Source of the DNA: Unio delphinus
Lineage: Eukaryota; Mollusca; Bivalvia; Unionida; Unionidae
Reading direction: 5' to 3'
Assembly (NCBI GenBank): GCA_029339505.1
Contig: JAQISU010000132.1
Span: forward strand, 5,163,001-5,227,000
Length of the DNA stretch: 64,000 nucleotides
Made by a program: the position numbers and the translations under genes. The notes under the pieces were generated by a model. That model was given only the letters and a program-made list of their open reading frames with translations. It ran no database searches and was not told the DNA's origin. This document shows, piece after piece, positions 23,460 to 36,775 of this stretch (positions are counted from its first letter, which is position 1; the number at the start of each line of letters is the position of its first letter).

Positions 23460-26400
23460 AAGTCCATACTTTAAGAGTTATTTCATAAGACTAAAGGCCA
23501 TGTCCATATTTTAAGGGTTATTTCATCAGATGAAAGCCTAAAGGCCATGTCCATATTTCAATGGTTATTTTCATAAGACTAAAGGCCATGTTCATATTGT
23601 AAGGGTTATTTCACAAGACTAAAGGACAAATCCATTATTTCAAGAGTTATCTTCATAAGACTAAAGGCCATGTCGATATTTCAAGGGTTATTTTCATAAG
23701 ACTAAAAACCATGTCCATATTTCAAGGGTTATTTTCATAAGACTACAGGCCAAGGCTATATTTTATGGGTTCTTTCATAAGACTAAAAGCCAAGGCTATA
23801 TTTTATAGGTTATTTTCATAAGACTACATGCCATGTCCATATTTTAAGGGTTATTTCATAAGACTAAAGGCCAAGGCTATATTTTATGGGTTATTTCATA
23901 AGAGTAAAAGCCAAGGCTATATTTTATAGGTTATTTTCATAAGACTACAGGCCATGTCCATATTTTAAGGGTTATTTCATAAGACTAAAGGACATGTCCA
24001 TATTTTAAGGGTTATTTCATAGGACTAAAGGCCAAGTCTATATTTTACGGGTTATTTCATAAGACTAAAGGCCAAGGCTATATTTTACAGGTTATTTTCA
24101 TAAGACTAAAGGCCATGTCTATATTTTAAGGGTTATTTCATAAGACTAAAGGCCAAGGCTATATTTTACAGGTTATTTTCATAAGACTAAAGGCCAAGGC
24201 TATATTTTACAGGTTATTTTCATAAGACTAAAGGCCAAGTCTATATTTTACGGGTTATTTCATAAGACTAAAGGCAAAGGCTATATTTTACAGGTTATTT
24301 TCATAAGACTACAGGCCAAGTCTATATTTTAAGGGTTATTTCATAAGACTAAAGGCCAAGGCTATATTTTACAGGTTATTTCATAAGACTAAAGGCCAAG
24401 TCTATATTTTAAGGGTTATTTCATGAGACTAAAAGACATGTCCATATTTTAAGGGTTATTTTCATAAAAATAAAGGCCATGTCCATATTTTAAGGGTTAT
24501 TTCATAAGACTAAAGGCCAAGTCTATATTTTATGGGTTATTTCATAAGACTAAAGGCCAAGGCTATATTTTACAGGTTATTTTCATAAGACTACAGGCCA
24601 AGGCTATATTTTACAGGTTATTTCATAAGACTAAAGGCCAAGTCCATATTTTAAGGGTTATTTCATAAGACTAAAGCCTAAATGCCATGTCCATATTTCA
24701 AGGGTTATTTTCACAAGACTCAAGGCCATGTTCATATTGTAAAGGTTATTTCATAAGACTAAAGGACATGTCCATATTTCAAGGGTTATCTGCATAAGAC
24801 TAAAGGCCAAGTCTATATTTTAAGGCTTATTTCATCAGTCTAAAGGCCAAGTCCATATTTTAAGGGTTTTTTCATAAGACTAAAGGCCATGTTCACATTT
24901 TAGGAATTATTTCATAAGATTAAAGGTCATGTCCATATTTCAAGGGTTATATTCAAAAGATTAAAGGCCATGTTCATATTTCAAGGGTTATTTTCATAAG
25001 ACTAAAGGACATGTTCATATTTCAAGGGTTAATTCATAAGACTAAGACCAGGCCATGTCCATATTTTAAGGGTTATTTCATTAGACTAAAGGCCATGTCC
25101 ATATTTCAAGGGTTATTTTCAAAAGACTAAAGGCCATGTCCATATTTCAAGGGTAGTTTTCATAAGACTAAAGGCCATGTTCATATTTTAAGGGTTAATT
25201 TCATAAGACTAAAGGACATGTTCATATTGCAAGGGTTAATTTCATAAGACTAAAGGATATGTTCATATTTCAAGGGTTATTTTCATAAAACTAAAGGCCA
25301 TGTTCATATTTTAAGGGTTAATTTCATAAGACTAAAGGACATGTTCATATTGTAAGGGTTAATTTTATAAGACTAAAGGATATGTTCATATTTCAAGGGT
25401 TATTTCATAAGGCTAAAGACCAGACCATGTCCATATTTTAAGGGTTATTTCATAAGACTAAAGGCCATGTCCATATTTCAAGAGTTATTTTATAAGACTA
25501 AAGACTATGTCCATATTGTAAGGGTTATTTCATAAGACTAAAGGCTATGTCCATATTTTAAGGGTTATTTCATAAGACTAAAGCCTAAATGCCATGTTCA
25601 TATTTCAAGGGTTATTTTCACAAGACTCAAGGCCATGTTCATATTGTAAAGGTTATTTCATAAGACTAAAGGACATGTCCATATTTCAAGGGTTATCTGC
25701 ATAAGACTAAAGGCCAAGTCTATATTTTAAGGCTTATTTCATCAGTCTAAAGGCCAAGTCCATATTTTAAGGGTTTTTTCATAAGACTAAAGGCCATGTT
25801 CACATTTTAGGAATTATTTCATAAGATTAAAGGTCATGTCCATATTTCAAGGGTTATATTCAAAAGATTAAAGGCCATGTTCATATTTCAAGGGTTATTT
25901 TCATAAGACTAAAGGACATGTTCATATTTCAAGGGTTAATTCATAAGACTAAGACCAGGCCATGTCCATATTTTAAGGGTTATTTCATTAGACTAAAGGC
26001 CATGTCCATATTTCAAGGGTTATTTTCAAAAGACTAAAGGCCATGTCCATATTTCAAGGGTAGTTTTCATAAGACTAAAGGCGATGTTCATATTTTAAGG
26101 GTTAATTTCATAAGACTAAAGGACATGTTCATATTGCAAGGGTTAATTTCATAAGACTAAAGGATATGTTCATATTTCAAGGGTTATTTTCATAAAACTA
26201 AAGGCCATGTTCATATTTTAAGGGTTAATTTCATAAGACTAAAGGACATGTTCATATTGTAAGGGTTAATTTTATAAGACTAAAGGATATGTTCATATTT
26301 CAAGGGTTATTTCATAAGGCTAAAGACCAGACCATGTCCATATTTTAAGGGTTATTTCATAAGACTAAAGGCCATGTCCATATTTCAAGAGTTATTTTAT

Positions 26401-26775
26401 AAGACTAAAGACTATGTCCATATTGTAAGGGTTATTTCATAAGACTAAAGGCTATGTCCATATTTTAAGGGTTATTTCATAAGACTAAAGCCTAAATGCC
26501 ATGTCCATATTTCAAGGGTTATTTTCACAAGACTCAAGGCCATGTTCATATTGTAAAGGTTATTTCATGAGACTAAAGGCCATGTCCATGTTTCAAGGGT
26601 TATTTTCATAAGACTAAAGGACATGTCCATATTTTAAGGGTTATTTCATAAGACTAAAGGCCAAGTCCATATTTGAAGGGTTATTTCATAAGACTAAAGG
26701 CCAAGTCCATATTTGAAGGGTTATTTCATAAGACCAAAGGCCAAGGCTATATTTCAAGAGTTATTTTCATAAAAT
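23460..26775. repeat. 40-42-bp satellite array, ~80 copies
   Basis: The unit is TTTTAAGGGTTATTTCATAA plus GACTAAAGGCCATGTCCATA. Common variants are AAGGCTATATTTTACAGG and GTTATTTTCATAAG. The left half (23460-24670) is rich in the AAGGCTATATT type and the right half in ATGTTCATATT. Two 907-bp blocks inside it are nearly identical (next entry). There is no coding capacity and no flanking transposon ends. Confidence 0.97.
24673..26486. repeat. Higher-order repeat, two 907-bp blocks
   Basis: The marker AAAGCCTAAATGCCATGT starts at 24673, 25580 and 26487, exactly 907 bp apart each time. Reading the two blocks side by side I find only a few single-base differences (for example GTCC/GTTC near 25597 and GGCC/GGCG near 26072). 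A third copy begins at 26487 but diverges after about 85 bp. Such identity across some 22 variable monomers means a very recent block duplication, or a collapsed or misjoined assembly. Confidence 0.92.
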
Positions 26776-27678
26776 CTACATATAAATCTTGCTGCAAGAC
26801 TAAAGCAGTTCAAAAATGGTGACCTTAGCGTTTTTATCCAAAAACTACATATGCTCTTCTATGATAGAAGCTGAACAATCATTCAGTGTTTGACCCCTAA
26901 AATGTCCCCTTTAACCCTGGAGATTTCTGACCAATAGGTATCAGTGACTTAAACTTTTGGCTAAGTCTTGACTTCTGACCTAAATGTGATGAAACCATAG
27001 CTTCATGTCGAACTTACTGGATTGTGACCTCTGACCTATTGATCTCATAGTCTACTGGTATATACTGTCTGGCCAAACTATTAAAGAACCAAAGATTCTG
27101 TTCAAAATCCATAATCTATGAAAAAACTTGTATTAAACTTAACATTGCCAAATAGACCTCTTGTATATTTTCTTCCAGAAACTTTACTTACAAGTATATG
27201 GTCTCGAATTAAAATTATTATGCAAAAACATTGTTCTTGTTTCAGTCGGTGAATGCAACCTTTGAACTTTTCAACTCGAAGTCAAAAGGGTTTTTCCTCA
27301 CCCAATGGACAAGTCATCCACAAACTATAGTGAAGATACATGGTCTGGAATTGAATTTTTTGTTTGTGCAGAATTTTTTTTTTTCATTTTATAAGCAAGT
27401 GACCATGACCTTTTACATTGTAAACTGAAATCCAAACATAACAGCAATAGGTTTCTTCCCTCCTTCATATGCAAGCTATCCATAATGTCTAATCAAGATT
27501 TGTGAGGTAATAGTGCTTGTGCACAAGCTTTTTACTTTAAAATTTCAGTCATAACCTTGACCTTTAACCTTTCAAATACAAAACAAAGGCTTCCTCCTTA
27601 CCCCAAGAATTCATCTACAAAGTCTTAAGAAAAATGTTTAAAATTCTGCATTAATATAAATATTAAATATTTTGTTAA
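26776..27678. other. No recognised feature
   Basis: AT-rich DNA with many GACC/CTTTGACCT motifs in a loosely repeated style (TGACCTTTGACC-like spacing), possibly a very old repeat. There is no gene signal. Confidence 0.4.
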
Positions 27679-28874
27679 CTCATTTGGCCCCGATGCCGCC
27701 ATTGCACATAATCAATATTCTGCATTCAATGGTCGATACCACGATTCGTGAAGTTTCTCGACTGCATTCAATGGCTGGTCCCACTGATCCACAGTCCGAA
27801 TGTGTGGTCGAGAGAAAGTCTCTGGTTACAAATGTGACTTTCCCAAGAATCAGACCCACTTGTAACCAATCAGAAATGAATTAACTTTCGTTTGGGCAAA
27901 TTTTAAATGTTCAGAAACTAAGGATTACTGCTTGAGCAGTTTCAATGCATGTGTTCTGTTCTTGAAAAATCGTAAAATGATGTCGGAAGCACGAGTGATT
28001 TTTGATGGCGGTGAGGGCAAAAATGAGGAGTTTCTCGGGTTTGATCTCGAAAATACTGAGTAAGTAGAGTAAAGATATGTTCGACAGTTGGAAAATTTGC
28101 AAGATTTCGAATGGGACATTGAAGATTCTTGAGATTGAATTGTCAGAAGAAGAGGATGCTGATAGCGAAAATGAAAGAGGTTCTGCCGATCTAGCAGATT
28201 GGAGTGATCGTCTTCTGCCTGTCCAAATCAATGATTTTAGTGGACCGAATCCTGGACGTACAACAAACATTGACAAGGAAAAAAGAGAAATCTAGTTTTT
28301 TCACTTATTATTATTTCCGGAGAAACTGTACATGGACATCGCAAATGAAACCAATACATATGCCCAAAAATGCATATTGTATATTACTGGCATCACCGAA
28401 CAAAATGTGGTATCCAACCTGCAAAATGTGTTTATTTAACAAAGTTCAATCTGAACCAAACACTGGATGTGAACACTGCCAAGTAAATGTATGTACAAAT
28501 TGTTTCAAACCATATCACATATTAAATTTTCCTAGTTGATTTTAATGGAATTAAGTGCTGATGATGTGATATTCCTAACAATGTTGCACATAATTTTGTA
28601 AAAAGTGTATAAATAAATAAATTGTGAAAGACTTGGACAAATAGAAGAAAAAAATACATCACTGTGTAGACAAATTAATTTGGATTAATTGGTGAAAATT
28701 TCATGGATTAATATTGGATACAAGAAGAGAAATTAAAGTGTGAAGACATGTGCATGATTTTTACAAAATTTTCCAGACATGTAAAACACTCTGGGACACA
28801 AGCAGCTAGAAACAGCTTAGTGTGGCTAGGGTACAGTAGCAGTGTTACTGATATGCGTGTTGGGGCTGAATAAG
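27679..28874 (+). mobile_element. piggyBac-type element between TTAA sites
   Basis: Flanked by TTAA at 27675-27678 and 28875-28878. The left terminus CTCATTTGGCCCC and the inverse of the right terminus CTTATTCAGCCCC agree at 10 of 13 positions. The 1,196-bp interior carries both ends of a piggyBac transposase but not its catalytic middle (27976-28537). TTAA target duplication is the hallmark of the superfamily. Its TIRs differ from those of the relic at 9155-10576, so it is a separate family. Confidence 0.85.
27976..28537 (+). pseudogene. piggyBac transposase, core deleted
   Basis: The N-terminal part starts at an ATG near 27976 (MMSEARVIFDGGEGKNEEF) and is broken by a stop. The same acidic leader resumes at 28077-28292 with LSEEEDADSENERG and WSDRLLPVQINDFSGPNPG; the F-x-G-x-x-PG motif is typical just before the DDE domain. 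After only a few dozen bases the frame shifts to a C-terminal cysteine-rich tail at 28380-28537: CKMCLFNKV, GCEHC, VCTNCFKPYH. This C-x2-C, C-x2-C, C-x2-C, YH pattern is the zinc-binding tail of piggyBac transposases. The whole catalytic domain (about 350 residues) is absent, so this copy could only move with enzyme supplied from elsewhere. Confidence 0.8.
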
Positions 28875-28904
28875 TTAAGAGATAAGGGCCAATTTTCAGT
28901 CTGA

Positions 28905-29290
28905 GGACCCCTAAACCCACACCTCTGTACAGTGACCTTGAAAAACCAATAACTTGATATACTCCTAAACCCACACCTCTGTACAGTGACCTTGAAAAAC
29001 CAGTAACATGATATATTTCTTAATCACCATAAATGCATTTCATCCATAAAATCTGATCCAGTTTGTTATATTAGTTTTCAACAGCTTTCAATACATTGTC
29101 TATATTAGGATGAAAACAAGTTCAAAAGTCTTTCCCAATGTCACCAGATGGCAGTGGACCAGGACTTATCTGATCTGGTTATAATCATCAACAATTAGGT
29201 TACAAGTCTGATGCCGTGGGTATGTGAGATTACAACAAGTCTGATGCCTTGGTTATGTTAGATTACAACAAGTCTGATGCCATGGGTGAT
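28905..29290. repeat. Short tandem duplications (54 bp and ~33 bp)
   Basis: CTAAACCCACACCTCTGTAC, followed by AGTGACCTTGAAAAACCA, occurs twice 54 bp apart (28911 and 28965). A unit containing ACAAGTCTGATGCC(G/T)TGG occurs three times between about 29200 and 29290. The two repeats are unrelated. Confidence 0.8.
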
Positions 29291-29651
29291 AATGGACATT
29301 CAAAAATTCAACTACAGCTGCTTCCTTGTCTATGAATTGGAGGTTTTGATCTAGCTTTAACAATTTTTCAATATGACTGAACAATTGTTGAAGCAATGTT
29401 AAAATCAAAATCACACACACACACACACACAAAAATAAACCAAACTAGACATCACAAAATGGCCAGTGAAAACATCATGCCCACATGGCTTTTCATTCCG
29501 GACTAGCAGCAACAACCTGGGTACAGTCAGTGTCAATACTGGACATTAGTTAGGCACAATAGTCATGTATCACCAACTAGACATCATAAGTATTTAAATG
29601 AAACCCCATATTGCTCTAAACATCTCTGGCTTTCAAACTGACAACTGTGAT
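29291..29651. other. No recognised feature
   Basis: AT-rich DNA with a short (AC)n run at 29412-29430. Confidence 0.4.
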
Positions 29652-30475
29652 AGCTATGCTGGATGTCCAAATGCACCAATATCACTCTGGGTCAACTAGA
29701 CAACTGGATGTCCAAATGCACCAATATCACTCAGGGTCAACTAGACCATGGGATGTCCAAATGCACCATTATCACTCAAGGTCAACTAGACAACTGGATG
29801 TCCAAATGCACCAATATCCCTCTGGGTCAACTAGACAATTGGATGTCCAAATGCACCAATATCACTCTGGGTCAACTAGACCATGGGATGTCCAAATGCA
29901 CCAATATCGCTCAGGGTCAACTAGACCATGGGATGTCCAAATGCACCAATATCACTCTGGGTCAACTAGACAACTGGATATCCAAATGCACCAATATCAC
30001 TCAAGGTCAACTAGACAACTGGATGTCCAAATGCACCAATATCACTCTGGGTCAACTAGACAACTGGATGTCCAAATGCACCAATATCACTCAAGGTCAA
30101 CTAGACAACTGGATGTCCAAATGCACCAATATCACTCTGGGTCAACTAGACCATGGGATGTCTAAATGCACCAATATTGCTCAGGGTCAACTAGACCATG
30201 GGATGTCCAAATGCACCAATATCACTCAAGGTCAACTAGACAATGGATGTCCAAATGCACCAATATCACTCAAGGTCAACTAGACCATGGGATGTCCAAA
30301 TGCACCATTATCACTCAGGGTCAACTAGACAACTGGATGTCTAAATGCAACAATATCACTCTGGGTCAACTAGACCATGGGATGTACAACTGCATTATCA
30401 CTAAGGGTCAACTAGGCCATGGGATGTACAAATGCATTATCAGTATTACTTTGGGTGCCCTTAGGGTCAACTAGG
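29652..30475. repeat. 45-bp minisatellite array, ~18 copies
   Basis: The unit is GGATGTCCAAATGCACCAAT plus ATCACTCTGGGTCAACTAGA and CAACT, with CCATG in place of CAACT in about half the copies. As 45 is divisible by three, 170-200-codon repetitive frames appear. They have no start context, no signal peptide and no non-repeat domain, so I treat them as non-coding. Confidence 0.96.
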
Positions 30476-31019
30476 GAAATCAAGCACAAGATTCAATAGC
30501 AACCCTCCATGCAGATCAGATAACAAAGTGATATCAAACTTGGAGGAAAACTGTTGGAGGAAAATGGTCCATCCATATGATCTATAACCAATTAAAACTG
30601 GTTAGGATAATTTATTAGTCTTACCTCAATCATTTTGTGAGTCTGGGACACTTAATTAGTTCACTAGTTGATTAAATAAAGCATATATAATCTACATCTG
30701 GCATGCCAGCATCATTTCATTTCCTTGATTGCAAAATGGATAGGTGGTACACAATTGTTTTATTGATTTCACAACTTGGATCATCTCCAGCCAGAATATG
30801 AACCTTTACTGAAAATAGAATGCTTAGTACAGACTATTAGAATCAACATTCCAAACAAGGAAATCCAAGCTCAGGAATTTGCTTGTGGGGATCTCTGAAA
30901 CATAAAACTATTTTGCAACGAGATTGGAATTTTTGTACTCCTCAAAAGTTGTTACCAGTTTCATAATGAAACTTCTATTGTACATCAACCATAATAATAT
31001 CACAGAATCAACAGACTCT
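30476..31019. other. No recognised feature
   Basis: AT-rich DNA with no coding, RNA or repeat signal recognised. Confidence 0.4.
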
Positions 31020-31290
31020 GTGCATGTGTGTGTGTGTGTGCGCACGCGCATGTGTGTGTGTGTTTGTGCATGTATGTGATTTCAATTTTTAATGCAGCTT
31101 ATCAATTTTTTTCATATCGCTGCAATGTCTGCAGTATGACAATTTATACTGATGTATGTCTAGCACAGGGGAATCATGCTTCAGACATATAGCATCATGT
31201 CTTTACCAGTCACATTATCCTGACACCAGGACGACCAGTCCTAACACTAACCTCTTAATGCTGACCACCAAGGGTCTCAGTCACACGTGT
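31020..31290 (-). mobile_element. SINE family 2 with GT-rich tail
   Basis: The minus-strand body is recognisable. On the plus strand it reads AATGTCTGCAGTATGACAAT, GTCTAGCACAGGGGAATCATG, AGTCACATTATCCTGACACC and CCAGTCCTAACACTAACCTC, the last two identical or nearly so to the copy at 1085. The head beyond about 31265 is lost. At its tail side (31020-31070) is an interrupted (GT)n/(GC)n tract. Confidence 0.75.
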
Positions 31291-32689
31291 AAGTTCAACG
31301 TTCATTTTTCTGTACAAATTAGTGTTGCTTTACACTGTGATGGAAAGATTACTATCTGAAGACACCATACCTTATTCCTTAAACCTAAGAATTATTCTGT
31401 CCTTCACATCAAGCCAAAAAGACATTTCTGCCATGAACATTTGGAAGAGTCTGAATATCTTATCACGAATTTTTGCACCAATTTTGTTTTCAGAAATAAT
31501 GCTACAACGATTACTAATGCGAAGAAAATTCTAATTTCTTGATAAATGACACAGATTATTAAACAATCTTCCAAAATATAGATATTAACAATTTTACTAA
31601 TAAAAAATCTACATGTACAAAAAAGTGTAAAATGGAAACGTTCAGAAGTTGGCGAGAATATTCATACCATGCCAGACATTTCAACGTCATGGAGGGAAAA
31701 AAATTAATATTCCTGCCAGTGGGTGCAAACATACAATGTAATGTTCCAAAGTCAAGTGTGTGTGTGTGTGTCCATTCTGCCAGAGGAACTAGCTACAAAA
31801 GTTTCATAATACATGGACACATAAAATACCAAAGAAACAAATTTTGCATTTTTCTTTCACAAGCTCATGCAGTCACAAACATGAAACTGCATATTATAAC
31901 ATCTCCAAAATAATTCGATGAATTAGATCTATGTTACAATCTGTTGACTGACACATCATTTCCATGTGACTGATTATTTTTTCTACAATGAAACAAATTT
32001 TACTTCTTATTTTTTCCATTACAAGAATAAGCAAATCATAGGAAACATGTGGAGACATCCATGCAGAATGCCTAAAGCCAATCTAACACCAGAACAAAGT
32101 TAAAAAAAAAATAATAATAGTCTAAGTATAACTAGATAGGTAACCAAATCACAAAAATCATGCACAGGAGAGAAAAACATGAAACATTTAAAATTCTGAA
32201 GCAACTTCTGAAATTGTAATTCTAATTTTATGAAGTATTTTTTCTGCTCTTTCTTCTTTTTCTTTTTGCCCTCATAACAAACCCAATACCCATTCAAAAT
32301 CACACTTGGCAAAAACCTCAGCCTACACCATACCAAGCTACAATATATGCTTAGATATGTGGCAGGCAAAGGGGACTACTAGTACAGAACATACACAGGT
32401 AAAAATGAAGACTGGAGAGATCAAGTTCACTGTGTTACTAGGTCTCCTCTTCCTTTCTCACAGTATTGTAAACCATTTCAAGCAGAAAGTTTATAATGCA
32501 AACAATTCCAGTACCTGGACAAATTTACCTTTACGGTACCTGTTCCATATATAAAAATAGAAATCGGCCAATAAAACTGCTGACTTGGCAAACCATGTAA
32601 ACAATGCAACATACATGTTTTATTTAATTAATTGCATATCAAGCACATATCATAAGTACTATCCCCCAAATGAATCTAACAAAACAAAA
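31291..32689. other. No recognised feature
   Basis: AT-rich, apparently unique DNA. Open frames of 67-93 codons overlap on opposite strands and show no domain. Confidence 0.4.
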
Positions 32690-33122
32690 TGCTCTTAATG
32701 TATGCAAAGTGCTCTTAATGTATGCAAAATGCTCTTAATGTATGCAAAATGCTCTTAATGTATGCAAAGTGCTTTTATGCTCTTAATGTATGCAAAATGC
32801 TCTTAATGTATGCAAAATGCTCTTAATGTATGCAAAGTGCTCTTATGCTCTTAATGTATGCAAAATGCTCTTAATGTATGCAAAATGCTCTTAATGTATG
32901 CAAAATGCTCTTAATGTATGCAAAATGCTCTTAATGTATGCAAAATGCTCTTAATGTATGCAAAATGCTCTTAATGTATGCAAAGTGCTCTTAATGTATG
33001 CAAAGTGCTCTTAATGTATGCAAAATGCTCTTAATGTATGCAAAATGCTCTTAATGTATGCAAAATGCTCTTAATGTATGCAAAATGCTCTTAATGTATG
33101 CAAAGTGCTCTTAATGTATGCA
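32690..33122. repeat. 20-bp minisatellite array, ~21 copies
   Basis: The unit is AATGCTCTTAATGTATGCAA. Two places carry a partial unit (GTGCTTTTATGCTCTTAATG and GTGCTCTTATGCTC), about 80 bp apart, marking an older multi-unit duplication. Confidence 0.96.
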
Positions 33123-34814
33123 TGCAAGAATCAGAATACAAATTATGACAAGGTTAACAGTCACCATATCACCGTAAAAAAAAATATGAAAATATGAAAA
33201 GAATGGATTACAAGTAATAATATGTAAAAAGGGTGGGGGAAACAAAAAACTTGAAAATTCATAAGATCTGATATCACAGAATCACTCCATAATAAAAATA
33301 TACTCTTAAAATTTTGTTGGCAAGATTTACTTTCCCACCTACACCCTGAATAATGCTTCATGGCTCCCATTTTAAAATGCTTCAAAAATATTCCTGCATC
33401 TAATAAACATGTAATGTAACGATAAAGCATTTAATCTTCCAAAACGCTTGATACTGTAAACTTTATTACATTAATCATGAACATGTACTTGCCTGACTTC
33501 TTTCCGTATTCCTCACAGAGTTTTTCCCACGTTCACACAAATTACTCCTTGCGTTAGCCAAACTAATGTTTCAGCTGAGATATCAGGCTACCAGACTACC
33601 TCATCACCTTTAGCTTTCCTAGCGTGTAGAAAGGTGTCAATTCTGCAATGGAACAGAATATGTGGTGTGATTATTTGACAGTCCATAAACAAACCTGAAA
33701 ATTGCCTTTACACTGTGACATTGAAATATTTTTCCAAACAGAGGCTTTGACTTGAGCTATGTTTTCAAAACCTGATATATTTCACTAGATATTAACCTTT
33801 ATTGATTTATCCTAAGCTAACACTATTCCGACCAATGTCTAAAACACTAATGGTCAAACAAGTAAGTACATAAAGCAAGGTCTACCAGTCTTGAAAAGAC
33901 ATCTGCAGTCCCAGAATTTCCAAAAATGTAATTGCTAATTTCTTAATTACACAACCTCAAAACAAAAATTTCCACTGTAGTAGTAATGACAGGATCTGTT
34001 ATTATTTATCCTTACAGAAAAAGGGTCCTTCATTTCAATCAAGCATAAATTCTTCATTGCATTTACGCATAAAATAAAATCAAAATTAAATGCCTTAAAT
34101 TAACTTCACAAGCTCAAATTTAAAAACATCAAGGTAAATGTTTTGTTTAAACAACCGATGCTTAAAGAATGTACAAATTATATCTTTAAAAAGTATTCCA
34201 CTGTGTGAATAACCTGACTTCTTACATATGGACACACCTTCAGAAGGATTATTGAATGGAAAAAGTTTCAAGGTATTACAAAATCTATAATCATGCATAT
34301 TCAAAAATTCAATAACCGCACCCATTTTCATTAATAATTACGTTAATTTATTTCTTGTCTAAGCTACATTAATTATTCAACAAAAAATAATAAAAGACCA
34401 TACAAATTCCAGCAAGCCACACATACCTTTCTCACAAAACAGTCAATGAATTTCTAAATCCCATACGTAACATCTGTACCAGATAAAACCATTAATGCTA
34501 GAAAGAATGAAGTCCTATAAAACATCCTTAAGACCTCCTGACCTTATATATCTTCCGCAGACACCATCCTTGCATAGGAATTAAAATAAAGTGTAGCATC
34601 ATGAGTGAAAAATGTGTGTAACATAAATGACACTGACCTTGTTATAAATCAATTATTCCCACTACAGACATATGCAAATTAACTCATGGTCATTACCAGA
34701 CACATAGGGTTAGCTTCAGGTCAACACATCTGACCTGCAAAATTTTAATTACACCCAATGGAAGTCTCCAATTTGTGATACTCCAGGAGTTGTAAACCTT
34801 TTTGTATAGCATAC
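33123..34814. other. No recognised feature
   Basis: AT-rich unique-looking DNA. Minus-strand frames at 33161-33430 and 34095-34331 have no recognisable domain. Confidence 0.4.
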
Positions 34815-34946
34815 AGCATCAAGAAATATGGCATCAAGAAATATCAAGAAATATGGCATCAAGAAATATCAAGAAATATGAAATATCAAGAAATATCAAG
34901 AAATATGGCATCAAGAAATATCAAGAAATATGGCATCAAGAAAAAA
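34815..34946. repeat. AAGAAATATC / AAGAAATATGGCATC short repeats
   Basis: A mixed array of 10-bp and 15-bp units built on AAGAAATAT, about ten copies in all. Confidence 0.9.
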
Positions 34947-36598
34947 TAAGATTAAACATTCTTCTTCTTTGTCAACTTATTGATTTTGAACAATTGGATG
35001 AAAAATTTATAATTTGCATTACATGCAACAGATAAATAATAGTAAATAATAAATTTGATGATAGGTCCCAGTGTGATTCTATGTTCTAAGAGGTTCTCTT
35101 TCATTCAATTATACTTCAACATTTTTTTTAAAATCATAACTATACATGCAAGTTTAATAAGTGCGCCAATTTTATATGCAATTTCCACATCATTTCAAAA
35201 TTTGTAACTCGAATGCCAATTCCCATTGTGGAATGATATAAAAATCAATACACTTGAAAACAAATGAAAGCATGAATTCCACTAGTGGTTAGTGAATTCT
35301 GAAGGCATAACAACAGTAGAACTGTAGTCTTGAAAAAGCTATTGCCAGCCATATAAGTATCATTTTTTTAGAGCTAGAGATTGCTGACAATTGCAATGCA
35401 GAACATTGCATTACAGCTAGAGTTAATCTTGAATTTGTCTGTATAAATTAGGCATGCTTGAAAAATGTATACATGTACTTGAATTGGGAACAGCAAGGTG
35501 AGAATATATCAATACACCTTATTAAAAACCGACAGCTAAATAAAATCTCTAGAGCATAAAACAGAATACACAGTACCAACGATTTCCTTCTCATCTAACC
35601 CATACTAGTATATTTTTGATTGGTGCACAAACTATACAGCTGAAACTTTATCTCAAGAATACATGATCAGATATTTAGAATAAAGCTGTTTTCTGTATTA
35701 AGCATGTTTAAATTTAAAACACAATAAAACCAAACATCAAAACTTATTACCAAACATTTCTGCTAGTGTAATATATTCAAAGTTACATAATAAACCGTTG
35801 ATACCAATTCAGACACAGAGTCAGGTTTCTTGAAGACAGATGTTTGCGTTATTCTTACTAAAATTGTGGATAACATTTGATACTGTACAACAGTCTTTTA
35901 TATTAATTAGCAATAACTGTTTGTAATTTATCGGTGCATATGTAATTGATTAACCTTATTAAAATAGATGAATTGATACCATTTACGACTTCTCATAAAA
36001 ATAAAACATATTTCAGACAAATTCTTTAACAACGATTACTGTTGGTGACAATAAAAGCAAACTTTTTAATGCCATCTCTTTCAAGACTGAATCATTGCAA
36101 CAAAACTGCTACCTACTTGTAAAATTAAAACACTACAACGTTGCAATTTAAACAACTTTCTTTTTCCTTTTTTTATTAATTATATAAAGATTTTTTTGAC
36201 CTTGTTGAGGCCTTTGGACCGGACTTTTTAATTACTAAAATGAAGACCTAAAGTGTTACTAAAATAACACCTCATATTTACTGATGATTTGTGTTTTACT
36301 AACTGAATAAGTTTAAATCCGAAAACACTGACTTTCCCATAAATCTTGCCTTATTTATCGGAAGATTGAGAGATTTCTGTTTCTTAAATTCTACCACTAA
36401 AATGTGACTGTACATCATTTCCACTTTCTCTAAATCTCCAAAATATACTAATATTAAAATATAAGGCATCGATTTTGAAAACAAACTTGTAAATTTAAAA
36501 AGAAACTTTTACCAGACTATCATGATGCAAGAAGGAACTGTCCTATTTACCTGAAGTCAGATGCAGTTTTCACAAAACTGGTAAAGATTCTGTCTTAC
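34947..36598. other. No recognised feature
   Basis: AT-rich unique DNA. Nothing recognised apart from a splice-donor-like CAG|GTAAAT on the minus strand near 36550, discussed with the adjoining exon candidate. Confidence 0.35.
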
Positions 36599-36775
36599 CT
36601 AATAGGAAACGTACAACTGTGTATTTCTCCAACAAGTTGCAAGACTGCTCGACTTGCAACAATTAAACCCGATAAAACTGCAATGACCTAGAATCTAATT
36701 GGCTAAAAAATGTGACAAGTACCTGTTGCTTTCACTCCCTTAAAACATGGACAAACCTTTTGCCTATTATATATA
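36599..36775 (-). promoter_or_regulatory. Candidate promoter and 5' UTR exon (minus)
   Basis: On the minus strand a TATA-like GTATATATAATAGG lies at about 36764-36777. Roughly 140 bp of transcribed-looking sequence would follow and end in a strong donor consensus, ATTAG|GTAAGA, at 36599/36598. A second donor consensus (CAG|GTAAAT) follows at about 36550. PiT exon 1 starts with a 5' UTR acceptor at 11860, so an upstream non-coding exon must exist on this strand. This is one candidate, purely on signal sequences; the intron would be about 24.7 kb. Confidence 0.25.

Noticed and set aside
23460..26775. CRISPR-like array
   Set aside because: Units are contiguous with no unique spacers, and the context is eukaryotic; it is a satellite.
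29647..30474. Repetitive frames of 100-206 codons
   Set aside because: Produced by a 45-bp tandem repeat; three frames are equally open and none has a non-repeat domain.
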